Positions 1 to 5,631 of a stretch of 8,264 nt of DNA are shown here, piece after piece. The stretch comes from Aquamicrobium sp. (GTDB lineage: Bacteria > Pseudomonadota > Alphaproteobacteria > Rhizobiales > Rhizobiaceae), in NCBI GenBank assembly GCA_014860725.1, contig JACZJD010000380.1, forward strand, positions 1-8,264. The letters run 5' to 3'. The notes under the pieces were generated by a model. The model searched no databases. It was not told the origin of the DNA and was given only the letters and a program-made list of their open reading frames with translations. Each line of letters opens with the position of its first letter. Position 1 is the first letter of the stretch. The translations under genes and the position numbers were made by a program.

Positions 1-42
1 GGCGGATCGTCCGGCGGCGGCGGCGCCTCGGGCGGCTGGTAG
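1..42 (+). CDS. C-terminal tail of a probable TPM-domain protein (partial)
   Basis: Only the last 13 codons are in the window, ending in TAG at 40-42. They encode a Gly/Ser-rich tail finishing in GGW (GGSSGGGGASGGW). Such tails are typical of YgcG-like TPM-domain proteins, which are anchored or secreted and often sit beside lemA. The next gene, 19 bases downstream, is itself a TPM-domain protein, which supports the assignment and suggests one operon. The tail alone cannot prove the family, because other proteins also have Gly-rich ends. Confidence 0.55.
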   Translation, partial: GGSSGGGGASGGW

Positions 43-61
43 AATTCGGGAGAACGCGCAT

Positions 62-697
62 ATGACCCACTCGCTGACACCGCAGGACCATCTGGCCCTT
101 GCCAACCGCATCCGCGCCGCAGAGGCTGCGACGCGGGGCGAGATCTACTGCGTGGTCGCGCGCGCGAGCGGCCGCTACTTCTTCCCCGCCGCCTTCATGC
201 TGGCGACCGGCGTGATGGTGGCCAGCGTCGCCGTCGCGCTGTGGCTGGACCGGAGCTGGTTCGCCATCGGCCATCTCGGCTTCGTCCTCTGCCAGCTCGC
301 CGCCCTGGCCGCCGCACTTCTGGTGCTGCGCTTCACCCCGGGCCTCGCCATCCGCCTCGCGCCGCGGCGGCTGCGCTATCGCCGCGCCCACGACAACGCC
401 GTGCGGCAGTTCCTCGCCCACAACGTGCACCTCACCGAGAAGCGCACGGGCATCCTGATTTTCGTTTCGCTGGCGGAACGATATGCGACGGTGATCGCCG
501 ATGCCGGCATCGACGACCAGGTGGCGCAGGGCGACTGGGACGCCATCGTCGCCCGCATCGTCGCGGCCGCCGAGGCCGGCCGCCTGACAGAGGGCCTTGC
601 CGACGGCATCGACAAGGCCGGCGCGCTGCTGGCGCAGCACTTCCCCGGCGGCGTCCGCAACCCCAACGAGCTCGACGACCACGTCGTCGAGATCTGA
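62..697 (+). CDS. TPM-domain membrane protein
   Basis: The product is 211 residues. An N-terminal part (about 1-39) contains the GEIYCVV strand of TPM domains. Two hydrophobic segments follow at about 40-64 and 68-93, then the conserved C-terminal TPM half (about 108-200) with EKRTGILIFVSLAERYATVI and a GI..QV....W..IV pattern. TPM proteins are often annotated as putative phosphatases, but in most bacteria the role is unproven; membrane-stress or photosystem-repair functions are known only in some members. The ATG at 62 is preceded by a GGGAGA ribosome site at 48-53. The upstream Gly-rich gene ends 19 bases earlier, so the two are probably cotranscribed. The family call is confident; the biochemical function is not known. 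Confidence 0.85.
   Translation: MTHSLTPQDHLALANRIRAAEAATRGEIYCVVARASGRYFFPAAFMLATGVMVASVAVALWLDRSWFAIGHLGFVLCQLAALAAALLVLRFTPGLAIRLAPRRLRYRRAHDNAVRQFLAHNVHLTEKRTGILIFVSLAERYATVIADAGIDDQVAQGDWDAIVARIVAAAEAGRLTEGLADGIDKAGALLAQHFPGGVRNPNELDDHVVEI
671..691 (+). terminator. hairpin overlapping the end of the TPM gene
   Basis: CTCGACGAC and GTCGTCGAG form a perfect 9-bp stem around a CAC loop, ending three bases before the TGA stop. It lies in the codons for LDDHVVE. No T-run follows, so it may be a 3'-end stabilising or weak terminator structure, or only a by-product of Asp/Val codon choice. Confidence 0.3.
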
Positions 698-758
698 GCC
701 CGCCATAAAGGCCCGATCCGGCCGGCTGTGAGAAACGCCCGCCGGCGCACGGCGCGGC

Positions 759-788
759 TTGCCCGCATGCCTGCCTCGGGTCTATGGT
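759..788 (+). promoter_or_regulatory. possible promoter for the GNAT gene
   Basis: TTGCCC (759-764) and TATGGT (783-788) are separated by 18 bases, a weak sigma-70-like pair. A start site 7 bases past the -10 box would fall at about 795, only three bases before the ATG at 798. This matches the absence of any ribosome binding site before that ATG and would make the message almost leaderless. Inference from sequence only. Confidence 0.3.
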
Positions 789-797
789 TAACAAATC

Positions 798-1304
798 ATG
801 AATACGTTGACGATCGACATCCGGAAGGCCGAGCCGCGCGACGCGGGCGCGATCGCCGACGTGCACGCCGAATCGTGGCAGGGCGCCTATGGCGGCATCA
901 TCCCGTTCCGCGCGCTCAGGGCGATGATCGGCCGGCGCGGGCAGGCGTGGTGGGCCTCGGCCATCCGCCGCGCCGCGAGCGTGCTGGTGATCGAGATCGG
1001 CGGCGACGTGGTCGGCTACGCCACGCTCGGGCGCAACCGCGCCCGCGAGCTGCCGCAGGAAGGCGAGATCTACGAGCTCTACATCAAGCCCGAATATCAG
1101 GGCATCGGCCTCGGCTCGCGCCTGTTCGCGGCCGCGCGCGACAAGCTCGCCGCGCACGGCTTCTCCGGCCTCGTCGTCTGGGCGCTGGAGGAGAACGTCA
1201 ACGCCACCCGCTTCTATGCCGGGGCCGGCGGCCGCGACGTCGCCGAAGGCGTCGAGGTGTTCGACGCGCACGCGCTGCGCAAGGTCGCCTTCGTCTGGGA
1301 CTGA
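798..1304 (+). CDS. GNAT-family N-acetyltransferase
   Basis: The product is 168 residues, a normal length for a single GNAT domain that transfers acetyl from acetyl-CoA to an amine. The acetyl-CoA motif A is clear: EIYELYIKPEYQGIGLGSRL, with the pyrophosphate-binding Q101-G-I-G-L-G106 loop. Motif B follows as N135-A-T-R-F139-Y140 then GAGGR, the usual N..A..FY...G pattern of RimI-like enzymes. The N-terminus has the common IRKAEPRDAGAIADVHAESW opening. ATG 798 is the only start that keeps this opening; the ATG at 784 is closed by a stop after five codons. No Shine-Dalgarno sequence precedes 798. The substrate cannot be told from sequence. It lies between a TPM gene and ppa, all on the plus strand, with 100 and 150 base gaps, so it may have its own promoter. 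Confidence 0.9.
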   Translation: MNTLTIDIRKAEPRDAGAIADVHAESWQGAYGGIIPFRALRAMIGRRGQAWWASAIRRAASVLVIEIGGDVVGYATLGRNRARELPQEGEIYELYIKPEYQGIGLGSRLFAAARDKLAAHGFSGLVVWALEENVNATRFYAGAGGRDVAEGVEVFDAHALRKVAFVWD

Positions 1305-1359
1305 CCGGCCCGGGATTGCAGGCCGCGCCGCGTTCCCGACCCTCACACCGCGTTGTGCA

Positions 1360-1386
1360 TTGCCATATCGCCGCGTCCGGTATATC
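1360..1386 (+). promoter_or_regulatory. weak promoter candidate upstream of ppa
   Basis: TTGCCA (1360-1365) and TATATC (1381-1386) are 15 bases apart, shorter than the ideal 17. They lie in the only AT-richer patch of the 150-base gap before ppa and would give a leader of roughly 60 bases containing the tandem repeats. Low confidence because of the spacing. Confidence 0.22.
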
Positions 1387-1407
1387 GGCGGCCGCGAACG
1401 CTCCCCC

Positions 1408-1448
1408 CAAGCACCAGGGCCCGAGCACCGGGCCCAAGCACCAGGAAC
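1408..1448 (+). repeat. three imperfect tandem repeats in the ppa leader
   Basis: The units are CAAGCACCAGGGCC (1408-1421), CGAGCACCGGGCC (1422-1434) and CAAGCACCAGGAAC (1435-1448). The first and third share their first 11 bases. The third unit contains the AGGA ribosome site (1443-1446) of ppa, so copy number would change the distance from promoter to ribosome site but not the site itself. Confidence 0.7.
1417..1435 (+). promoter_or_regulatory. GC hairpin just upstream of the ppa ribosome site
   Basis: GGGCCC (1417-1422) pairs with GGGCCC (1430-1435) around a 7-base loop, GAGCACC. It is formed by the junctions of the tandem repeat units and ends seven bases before the AGGA ribosome site. 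It could modulate translation or message stability. The six-base palindrome is common in GC-rich DNA, so chance is possible. Confidence 0.3.
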
Positions 1449-1454
1449 GCACCC

Positions 1455-1994
1455 ATGCGCATCGACGCCATCGCCATAGGCACGAACCCGCCCCACGACA
1501 TCAACGTCATCATCGAGGTGCCGGTCGGCGGCCAGCCGATCAAGTACGAGATGGACAAGGAGGCCGGCACGCTCGTCGTCGACCGCTTCCTCTACACGCC
1601 GATGCACTATCCCGGGAATTACGGCTTCGTGCCGCACACGCTGTCCGAGGACGGCGACCCGATCGACGTGCTCGTCTGCAACACGCGCCAGCTCGTGCCG
1701 GGCTGCGTCATCAACGTGCGGCCGATCGGCGTGCTGGTGATGGAGGACAATGCCGGCAAGGACGAGAAGGTCATCGCCGTGCCCTCGCCGCATCTCTCCC
1801 GGCGCTACGAGAACGTCCACAGCCATTCCGACCTGCCGGAGATCACCCTCAAGCAGATCGAGCACTTCTTCGAGCACTACAAGGATCTGGAACCCGGCAA
1901 GTGGGTCAAGATCGGCGACTGGCGCGGCCCCGAGGAGGCGCGGCAGATGATCGTCGAGGCGATCGAGCGCGCGAAGGCCAGCGCCAAGGGCTGA
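1455..1994 (+). CDS. ppa: inorganic pyrophosphatase, family I
   Basis: This cytoplasmic enzyme hydrolyses pyrophosphate to two phosphates and so pulls biosynthetic reactions forward. The 179-residue product matches the usual bacterial size (E. coli 176). The family signature D66-G-D68-P-I-D71 is present, and the other active-site residues fall one position after their E. coli equivalents: E21, K30, E32, R44, Y56, D98, D103, K105, Y142, K143. The ATG at 1455 is chosen over an upstream in-frame TTG at 1353 because it has AGGA eight bases upstream and gives the canonical N-terminus [13 protein letters not shown]; the extra 34 residues of the long frame are arginine/proline-rich leader translation. 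It is convergent with the sensor kinase gene, with 22 bases between the stop codons. Confidence 0.97.
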   Translation: MRIDAIAIGTNPPHDINVIIEVPVGGQPIKYEMDKEAGTLVVDRFLYTPMHYPGNYGFVPHTLSEDGDPIDVLVCNTRQLVPGCVINVRPIGVLVMEDNAGKDEKVIAVPSPHLSRRYENVHSHSDLPEITLKQIEHFFEHYKDLEPGKWVKIGDWRGPEEARQMIVEAIERAKASAKG

Positions 1995-1999
1995 CATTC

Positions 2000-2015
2000 C
2001 TTGCGGCCGCGCAAG
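2000..2015. terminator. short hairpin between convergent ppa and kinase genes
   Basis: CTTGCG and CGCAAG form a 6-bp stem with a GCCG loop, taking 16 of the 22 bases between the two convergent stop codons. The position suggests a shared bidirectional terminator. No T-run flanks it on either strand, so termination strength is uncertain. Confidence 0.4.
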
Positions 2016-2016
2016 C

Positions 2017-3678
2017 CTATGCCGTGTCGTGCTGCCGGCGGCGCGCCTCGGCCGGCTGGCCGGGAAGGAGCGGCAGCGTCACGCGGAAGCAGGCGCCGTG
2101 CTCGACGCCCGGCACGAATTCCAGCCTGCCCTTCATGCGCGTCACGATCTCGCGGCTGATCGGCAGGCCGAGGCCGGCGCCGGCATAGGTGGCGGCCTCG
2201 CCCTGGCGGCCGCGATAGAACTTGTCGAAGATGCGCGGCCGCTCCTCCTCGGGGATGCCGACGCCGTTGTCGGCGACTTCGACGACATAGTTGCGGCCCT
2301 CGATGCGCGAGCGCACCGTCACCTTGGGCTGGCTGGCGCCGTTATACTTGATGGCGTTGGAGATGAGGTTGATCAGCACCTGGCCGAGCCGGTCGGGATC
2401 GGCCGACACCAGCGCCGTCTCGGCGCGCGGGCCCATGCGCATCGTCGTACCGCTCTGGCGCGCCAGCGCGTCGCAGACGTGCACCGCCTGGTCGAGCGCT
2501 TCCTCGGCGTCGATGGGCCGGTTCTCCCACACGCGCTCGCCGCGCTCGAGCGCCGACAGGTCGAGGATCTCGTCGAGCAGCGAGGTCAGCCGCAGGCTCT
2601 CCTTGTGGATGGTGTTGATGAACTTGCGCCGCGCCTGCTCGTCGAGGTCGTCCTCCGTCAGCAGGATTTCGGAGAAGGCGCGGATCGCCGTCATCGGCGT
2701 GCGCACCTCGTGGCTGACCTGGCTTAAAAACTCGTCCTTCTGCAGATCGACCTTGCGCAGCTGGTGGTTGGCGGCCTCCAGCTTCTCGGCGGTGGCGCGA
2801 AGCTGCGCCGAGGCGCGCTCTAGCGCCTGCGAATGCTCGATGGCCTGCTGGGTCTCGTCGGCCATCTGCATCACCTCCTCCAGCGACACCGCATCGCCGG
2901 AGACCACCTTGGACAGCATGACATGCGCCGAGGCGGCGCCGACCGAACCGGCGAGCTCGCGCTCCAGCCGGTGGATGAAGGCGGGGCTCGGCGCGAGGCT
3001 CGTCCACGGCATGCCGGCCTGCTTCGCCTCCTCGGAGAACAGGTCCACGGCGCGCTGGTGGCCGAGCACCCGGCGCGCGACCAGGAAGAGGTCGTCGGCC
3101 GTGGCCGAGCCGCGCAGCGACGAGGCCTCGCCCGCCGCCTTGCGGAACACGTTGAGGAACAGCGCCGCCTGCACGTGCTCCAGCGCCGACTGGCTGGAGA
3201 CCAGCGAGCCGAGGATCAGCACCGAGGTGTTGAGGAACAGGCTCCAGAACACGGCGTGCGCCAGGGGATCGAGCCGTTCGAGGCCGAACAGCGCCTGCGG
3301 CCTCAGCCACGAGATGCCGAACGGCCCCTCTGCCATGATGGCAGCGACCGCCGGCGACGACGAGGCGAAGGACGGCATGAAGCTCGACCACACCCAGACG
3401 AGGAAGCCGATCGAGATCGCGGCGATCGCCGCCTTGGCCGAGGCGTCGCGCCAGAACAGCGCCGCGAGGATCGCCGGCAGGAACTGCGCCACGCCGGTGA
3501 ACGAGATCAGCCCGATGGGCGCGAGCGCGTCCGACCCGCGGGTGAGGTAGAAGTAGCTGAAGCCGAGGAACAGGATCAGCACGATGGACAGCCGCCGGGC
3601 GTTGAGGATCAGCCGGCGCACGCCCTGCCCGTCGCCGATGCCCTCGTTGGCGGTCAGCCGCAGCATGATCGGCACCAC
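2017..3678 (-). CDS. histidine kinase part of an SLC5-kinase fusion (after the amber codon)
   Basis: This is the downstream part of a gene that otherwise runs unbroken from 4764. Numbered as one 915-residue protein, it holds four transmembrane helices completing the 13-helix SLC5 fold (first: LSIVLILFLGFSYFYLT), a linker, a coiled coil at about 629-678, and a complete kinase core. The core has an H-box FLSQVSHEVRTPMTAI with the phospho-acceptor His685, an N-box with Asn803 (LINLISNAIKYN), a G1 box D832-NGVGIP, an F-box IFDKFYRG and a G2 box GAGLGLPIS. A separate product would have to start at GTG 3678 or ATG 3666; neither has a ribosome site, so efficient independent translation is doubtful. 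The frame ends in TAG at 2017-2019. The likely partner is the receiver encoded at 5068-5457. Domains are certain; expression as a separate protein is unproven. Confidence 0.8.
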   Translation of the reverse strand: MVPIMLRLTANEGIGDGQGVRRLILNARRLSIVLILFLGFSYFYLTRGSDALAPIGLISFTGVAQFLPAILAALFWRDASAKAAIAAISIGFLVWVWSSFMPSFASSSPAVAAIMAEGPFGISWLRPQALFGLERLDPLAHAVFWSLFLNTSVLILGSLVSSQSALEHVQAALFLNVFRKAAGEASSLRGSATADDLFLVARRVLGHQRAVDLFSEEAKQAGMPWTSLAPSPAFIHRLERELAGSVGAASAHVMLSKVVSGDAVSLEEVMQMADETQQAIEHSQALERASAQLRATAEKLEAANHQLRKVDLQKDEFLSQVSHEVRTPMTAIRAFSEILLTEDDLDEQARRKFINTIHKESLRLTSLLDEILDLSALERGERVWENRPIDAEEALDQAVHVCDALARQSGTTMRMGPRAETALVSADPDRLGQVLINLISNAIKYNGASQPKVTVRSRIEGRNYVVEVADNGVGIPEEERPRIFDKFYRGRQGEAATYAGAGLGLPISREIVTRMKGRLEFVPGVEHGACFRVTLPLLPGQPAEARRRQHDTA

Positions 3679-3687
3679 GATGTGGTT

Positions 3688-3690
3688 CTA
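3688..3690 (-). other. in-frame amber codon interrupting the SLC5-kinase gene
   Basis: On the minus strand the frame reads ALSIMV, TAG, NHIVVPIMLR. Relatives usually have a serine here (as in MxSNDLVxP, recalled from the family), and TCG to TAG is a single change. The frame is the same on both sides and conserved sequence continues immediately, so this is a point nonsense change or base error and not an indel. It falls at the end of transmembrane helix 9. Confidence 0.9.
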
Positions 3691-4764
3691 CACCATGATC
3701 GACAGCGCGATGGATTCGAGGATGATCATCGACGTCGCGGAGGAGAAGCCGCCGATGAAGGCGAACAGCGCCAGCCCGTCGTGCCCGCCCGCCAGCGGCA
3801 GGGTCAGCGTGAACATGTCCGGGTTGGAGCCGGCCGGCATCACGGTCAGGCCGTAGAGCGCGATCGGCACGATGAACAGGCTCATCGCCAGCATGTAGGC
3901 CGGGAAGGCCCAGCTCGCGGTGCGCAGGTGGCTTTCGTCGGAGTTCTCGACCACCGTGACCTGGAACTGGCGCGGCAGGCAGATGATGGCGGCCGCCGCC
4001 AAGAGCATCGAGGCGACCCAGCGGTCGCCGAAGGTCTCGGTGGCGTGGATCGACAATCCCGCCTCGGCCGCGCGGGTGTAGATCGCCTCGAAGCCACCGC
4101 CGATATAGAGCACGGAAAGCCCGACCGCGATCAGCGCGGTGAGCTTGACCACCGCCTCGAGCGCGATGGCCGCGACCACGCCGTGATGCTGCTCCTTGGC
4201 GTCGACGTTCCGGGTGCCGAACAGGATGGTGAAGAGGGCCATGCCGGCGGCGACGCCGAAGGCGAGACCGACCTCGTCCCAGCCCTCGATGCTGCCGCGG
4301 CCGAACTCGGACGAGCCGGCGATGGCCTCGATGGAGGAGGTGACGGCCTTGAGCTGGAGCGCGATGTAGGGCGCGATCGCGATGACCGCCAGCACCGTGA
4401 CGAGGACGGCGAGCCGGTTCGACTTGCCGAAGCGCGACGACAGGAGGTCGGCGATGGAGGTGATGCGCTGGTCGTGGCTGATGCGCACCAGCCGGCGCAG
4501 GATGAACCACCAGCCGATGAACACCAGCGTCGGCCCGAGATAGATGGTGACGAACTCCAGCCCGTTGCGCGCGGCCGAGCCGACCGCGCCGTAGAAGGTC
4601 CAGCTCGTGCAGTAGACCGAGATCGACAGCGTATAGACGAAGGGCGAGCGCAGGAAGCCGCCGTCCCGGCTTCGCGTGTGGCGGTCGCCGAGGAAGGCGA
4701 CGAGGAACAGCAGCCCGACATAGGCCACGGCCGTGGTGATGACGAGGTCGGCGGTCAGCGTCAC
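3688..4764 (-). CDS. SLC5-type symporter part of a symporter-histidine kinase fusion (stops at amber)
   Basis: This encodes residues 1-358 of a CbrA-like sensor: a sodium:solute symporter (SLC5/SSS) domain that in relatives senses or carries a solute and is fused to a histidine kinase. Nine hydrophobic helices can be counted, from LVITTAVAYVGLLFLVAFL to the TM9 segment FIGGFSSATSMIILESIA. Family landmarks include FVYTLSISVYCTSWTFYGAVG, GLEFVTIYLGP and LPRQFQVTVVEN. Translation meets TAG after residue 358, before helices 10-13 and the kinase. The start is GTG at 4764, inside the GTGA that also contains the stop of the upstream small gene; this gives MTLTADLVITTA. A longer in-frame start at 4866 would add 34 arginine-rich residues overlapping that gene and is rejected. 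With reading through the amber codon the protein would be 915 residues, a normal size for the family. Confidence 0.85.
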   Translation of the reverse strand: MTLTADLVITTAVAYVGLLFLVAFLGDRHTRSRDGGFLRSPFVYTLSISVYCTSWTFYGAVGSAARNGLEFVTIYLGPTLVFIGWWFILRRLVRISHDQRITSIADLLSSRFGKSNRLAVLVTVLAVIAIAPYIALQLKAVTSSIEAIAGSSEFGRGSIEGWDEVGLAFGVAAGMALFTILFGTRNVDAKEQHHGVVAAIALEAVVKLTALIAVGLSVLYIGGGFEAIYTRAAEAGLSIHATETFGDRWVASMLLAAAAIICLPRQFQVTVVENSDESHLRTASWAFPAYMLAMSLFIVPIALYGLTVMPAGSNPDMFTLTLPLAGGHDGLALFAFIGGFSSATSMIILESIALSIMV

Positions 4765-5009
4765 GGCCCCGCCCCCGGGAAATTCTCCGGCAGCTTGCCG
4801 GGCGGCGGCCGGTCGTCGGGCCGGACGCGGCTGAACCAGCGCGCGCCCGCGACGAGCGCGATCCACAGCACGAAGACGTAGACCGTCTCGATCGGCACGC
4901 CGAGGATGCGGATGTCGAGGCGGAAGAGCAGCACCAGCGGCGGCATGTAGGCGAGCGCGCCGAAGGCGGTGAAGAACAGCGCGGCGGCGACGAGCTTGCG
5001 GCGGGTCAT
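4761..5009 (-). CDS. small two-helix membrane protein coupled to the SLC5 sensor
   Basis: The product is 82 residues with two predicted helices, about 6-29 and 38-61, with RLDIRILGVPIETVYVFVLW between and into the second helix, and a Pro-rich cytoplasmic tail. The size, topology and the ILGVP..TVYVFVLW segment recall the small companion proteins encoded next to SLC5 symporters (DUF3311 or DUF4212 type) and CbrX, the small product translated ahead of CbrA in Pseudomonas. Its TGA overlaps the GTG of the symporter-kinase gene by four bases, a strong sign of translational coupling. The ATG at 5009 lacks a good ribosome site; a GGAGG lies about 25 bases upstream inside a hairpin loop. A role as accessory subunit or as a coupling device for the sensor is inference. 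Confidence 0.75.
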   Translation of the reverse strand: MTRRKLVAAALFFTAFGALAYMPPLVLLFRLDIRILGVPIETVYVFVLWIALVAGARWFSRVRPDDRPPPGKLPENFPGAGP

Positions 5010-5023
5010 GGCGCTGCCGATCT

Positions 5024-5044
5024 TCGGGCCGACCTCCGGCCCGA
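5024..5044 (-). promoter_or_regulatory. intercistronic hairpin with an SD-like loop
   Basis: TCGGGCC and GGCCCGA form a 7-bp stem around a 7-base loop, GGAGGTC on the minus strand. It lies in the 58-base gap between the response regulator stop and the small membrane protein ATG. A GGAGG displayed in a loop too far from the ATG for normal initiation could be a regulatory element or an RNA-processing signal. There is no T-run, so it is not a standard terminator. Confidence 0.4.
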
Positions 5045-5067
5045 TTGCAGCACCGGCTTGCGCGCCG

Positions 5068-5457
5068 TCATTGCCGTTCCAGCGCCGCGCCCTCGTCGAG
5101 CAGGGCGCGCACGGCGTCGACGACCTCGGCGTTGGAGTAGGGCTTGGTGACGAAGCTGTCGGCGCCCAGCTCCTCGGCGATGCGGCGGTCCTGCTGCTGG
5201 CCCTTGGCTGTCAGCACCAGCACGGGCAGCGCCCGGGTCGCCTCGTTGGCGCGGATCTGCTTCAGCACCTCGAAGCCGGAGCGCTTGGGCAGCATGATGT
5301 CGAGCACGAGCACGCGCGGCGCCTCGCGGCGCACGGCGCTCATCACGGCCTCGCCGTCGGTCACCGTCTGAACCGTCCAGCCCGCCCTTCGCATGACGAA
5401 GGTCAGCGCCTCGAGAATGCTCGGTTCATCCTCGGCGATCAGGATATCGATAGCCAA
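5068..5457 (-). CDS. CheY-like single-domain response regulator
   Basis: The product is 129 residues and is entirely a receiver domain: acidic pocket E9/D10 (ILIAEDEPS), phospho-acceptor D53 in VLVLDIMLPKRSGFEVL, switch T83 (VLVLTAKG) and K105 followed by P in FVTKPYS. There is no DNA-binding or enzymatic output domain, so it should act by protein contact or as a phosphate relay or sink. The start is TTG at 5457, chosen because GGAGGA lies six bases upstream and the receiver begins at the next residues. Upstream in-frame starts are also TTG and would add 18 non-conserved residues. It is the first gene of an operon with the small membrane protein (58-base gap) and the symporter-kinase, its probable cognate kinase. 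Confidence 0.92.
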   Translation of the reverse strand: MAIDILIAEDEPSILEALTFVMRRAGWTVQTVTDGEAVMSAVRREAPRVLVLDIMLPKRSGFEVLKQIRANEATRALPVLVLTAKGQQQDRRIAEELGADSFVTKPYSNAEVVDAVRALLDEGAALERQ

Positions 5458-5463
5458 ACCTGC

Positions 5464-5469
5464 TCCTCC
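5464..5469 (-). promoter_or_regulatory. ribosome binding site deciding the TTG start of the receiver gene
   Basis: GGAGGA on the minus strand, six bases before TTG 5457. A second purine run (GGAGGAGG, 5475-5482) lies just upstream, three bases before an out-of-frame ATG (5469-5471) that opens a 10-codon frame overlapping the receiver start. Confidence 0.6.
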
Positions 5470-5515
5470 ATCCCCCTCCTCCAAAGGGGATCCCGGCTCA
5501 CTAAAGCGCAACGAA

Positions 5516-5532
5516 GGGCTTTCGCCAAGCCC
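5516..5532 (-). terminator. small hairpin in the efflux-regulator gap
   Basis: GGGCTT and AAGCCC form a 6-bp stem with a 5-base loop (GGCGA on the minus strand), followed on the minus strand by the moderately T-rich TTCGTTGCGCTTT. It may be a second, weak terminator for the efflux gene, or part of the leader of the regulator operon. Confidence 0.35.
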
Positions 5533-5573
5533 CCCAGCCCGAACGGGCGGCCCGAAGATCTGCCCCGAATGCG

Positions 5574-5603
5574 CGGCCCGGCGCAGTTTCCCGCGCCGGG
5601 CCG
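5574..5603 (-). terminator. strong GC hairpin downstream of the RND gene
   Basis: An 11-bp perfect stem (CGGCCCGGCGC with GCGCCGGGCCG, plus-strand order) encloses an 8-base loop. It begins 29 bases after the TGA of the RND gene. A perfect 12-base palindrome, GCTCCCGGGAGC (5604-5615), abuts it. No T-run follows, as is common for GC-rich organisms. It is the best terminator candidate in the window and separates the efflux gene from the receiver operon. Confidence 0.6.
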
Positions 5604-5631
5604 GCTCCCGGGAGCGCCTGGGGGGACGCTC

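Noticed and set aside
721..746. GCCGGC inverted repeat before the GNAT gene as terminator
   Set aside because: The six-base word is its own palindrome, the loop is 14 bases and no T-run follows; chance is likely in this GC content.
432..1997. Long minus-strand open frame (521 codons) opposite the TPM, GNAT and ppa genes
   Set aside because: It is antisense to three well-supported genes, is rich in Arg, Asp and Ala with no recognisable domain, and is the usual GC-driven shadow frame.
2342..4510. 722-codon minus-strand frame that bypasses the amber codon at 3688
   Set aside because: It is in a different frame from the sensor gene and gives Arg/Ala/Gly-rich nonsense; it is not a frameshifted continuation of the real protein.
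2833..4881. 682-codon plus-strand open frame opposite the symporter-kinase gene
   Set aside because: Composition is low-complexity R/D/G/E/Q with no fold signal, and the minus strand codes for a complete set of SLC5 and kinase motifs.
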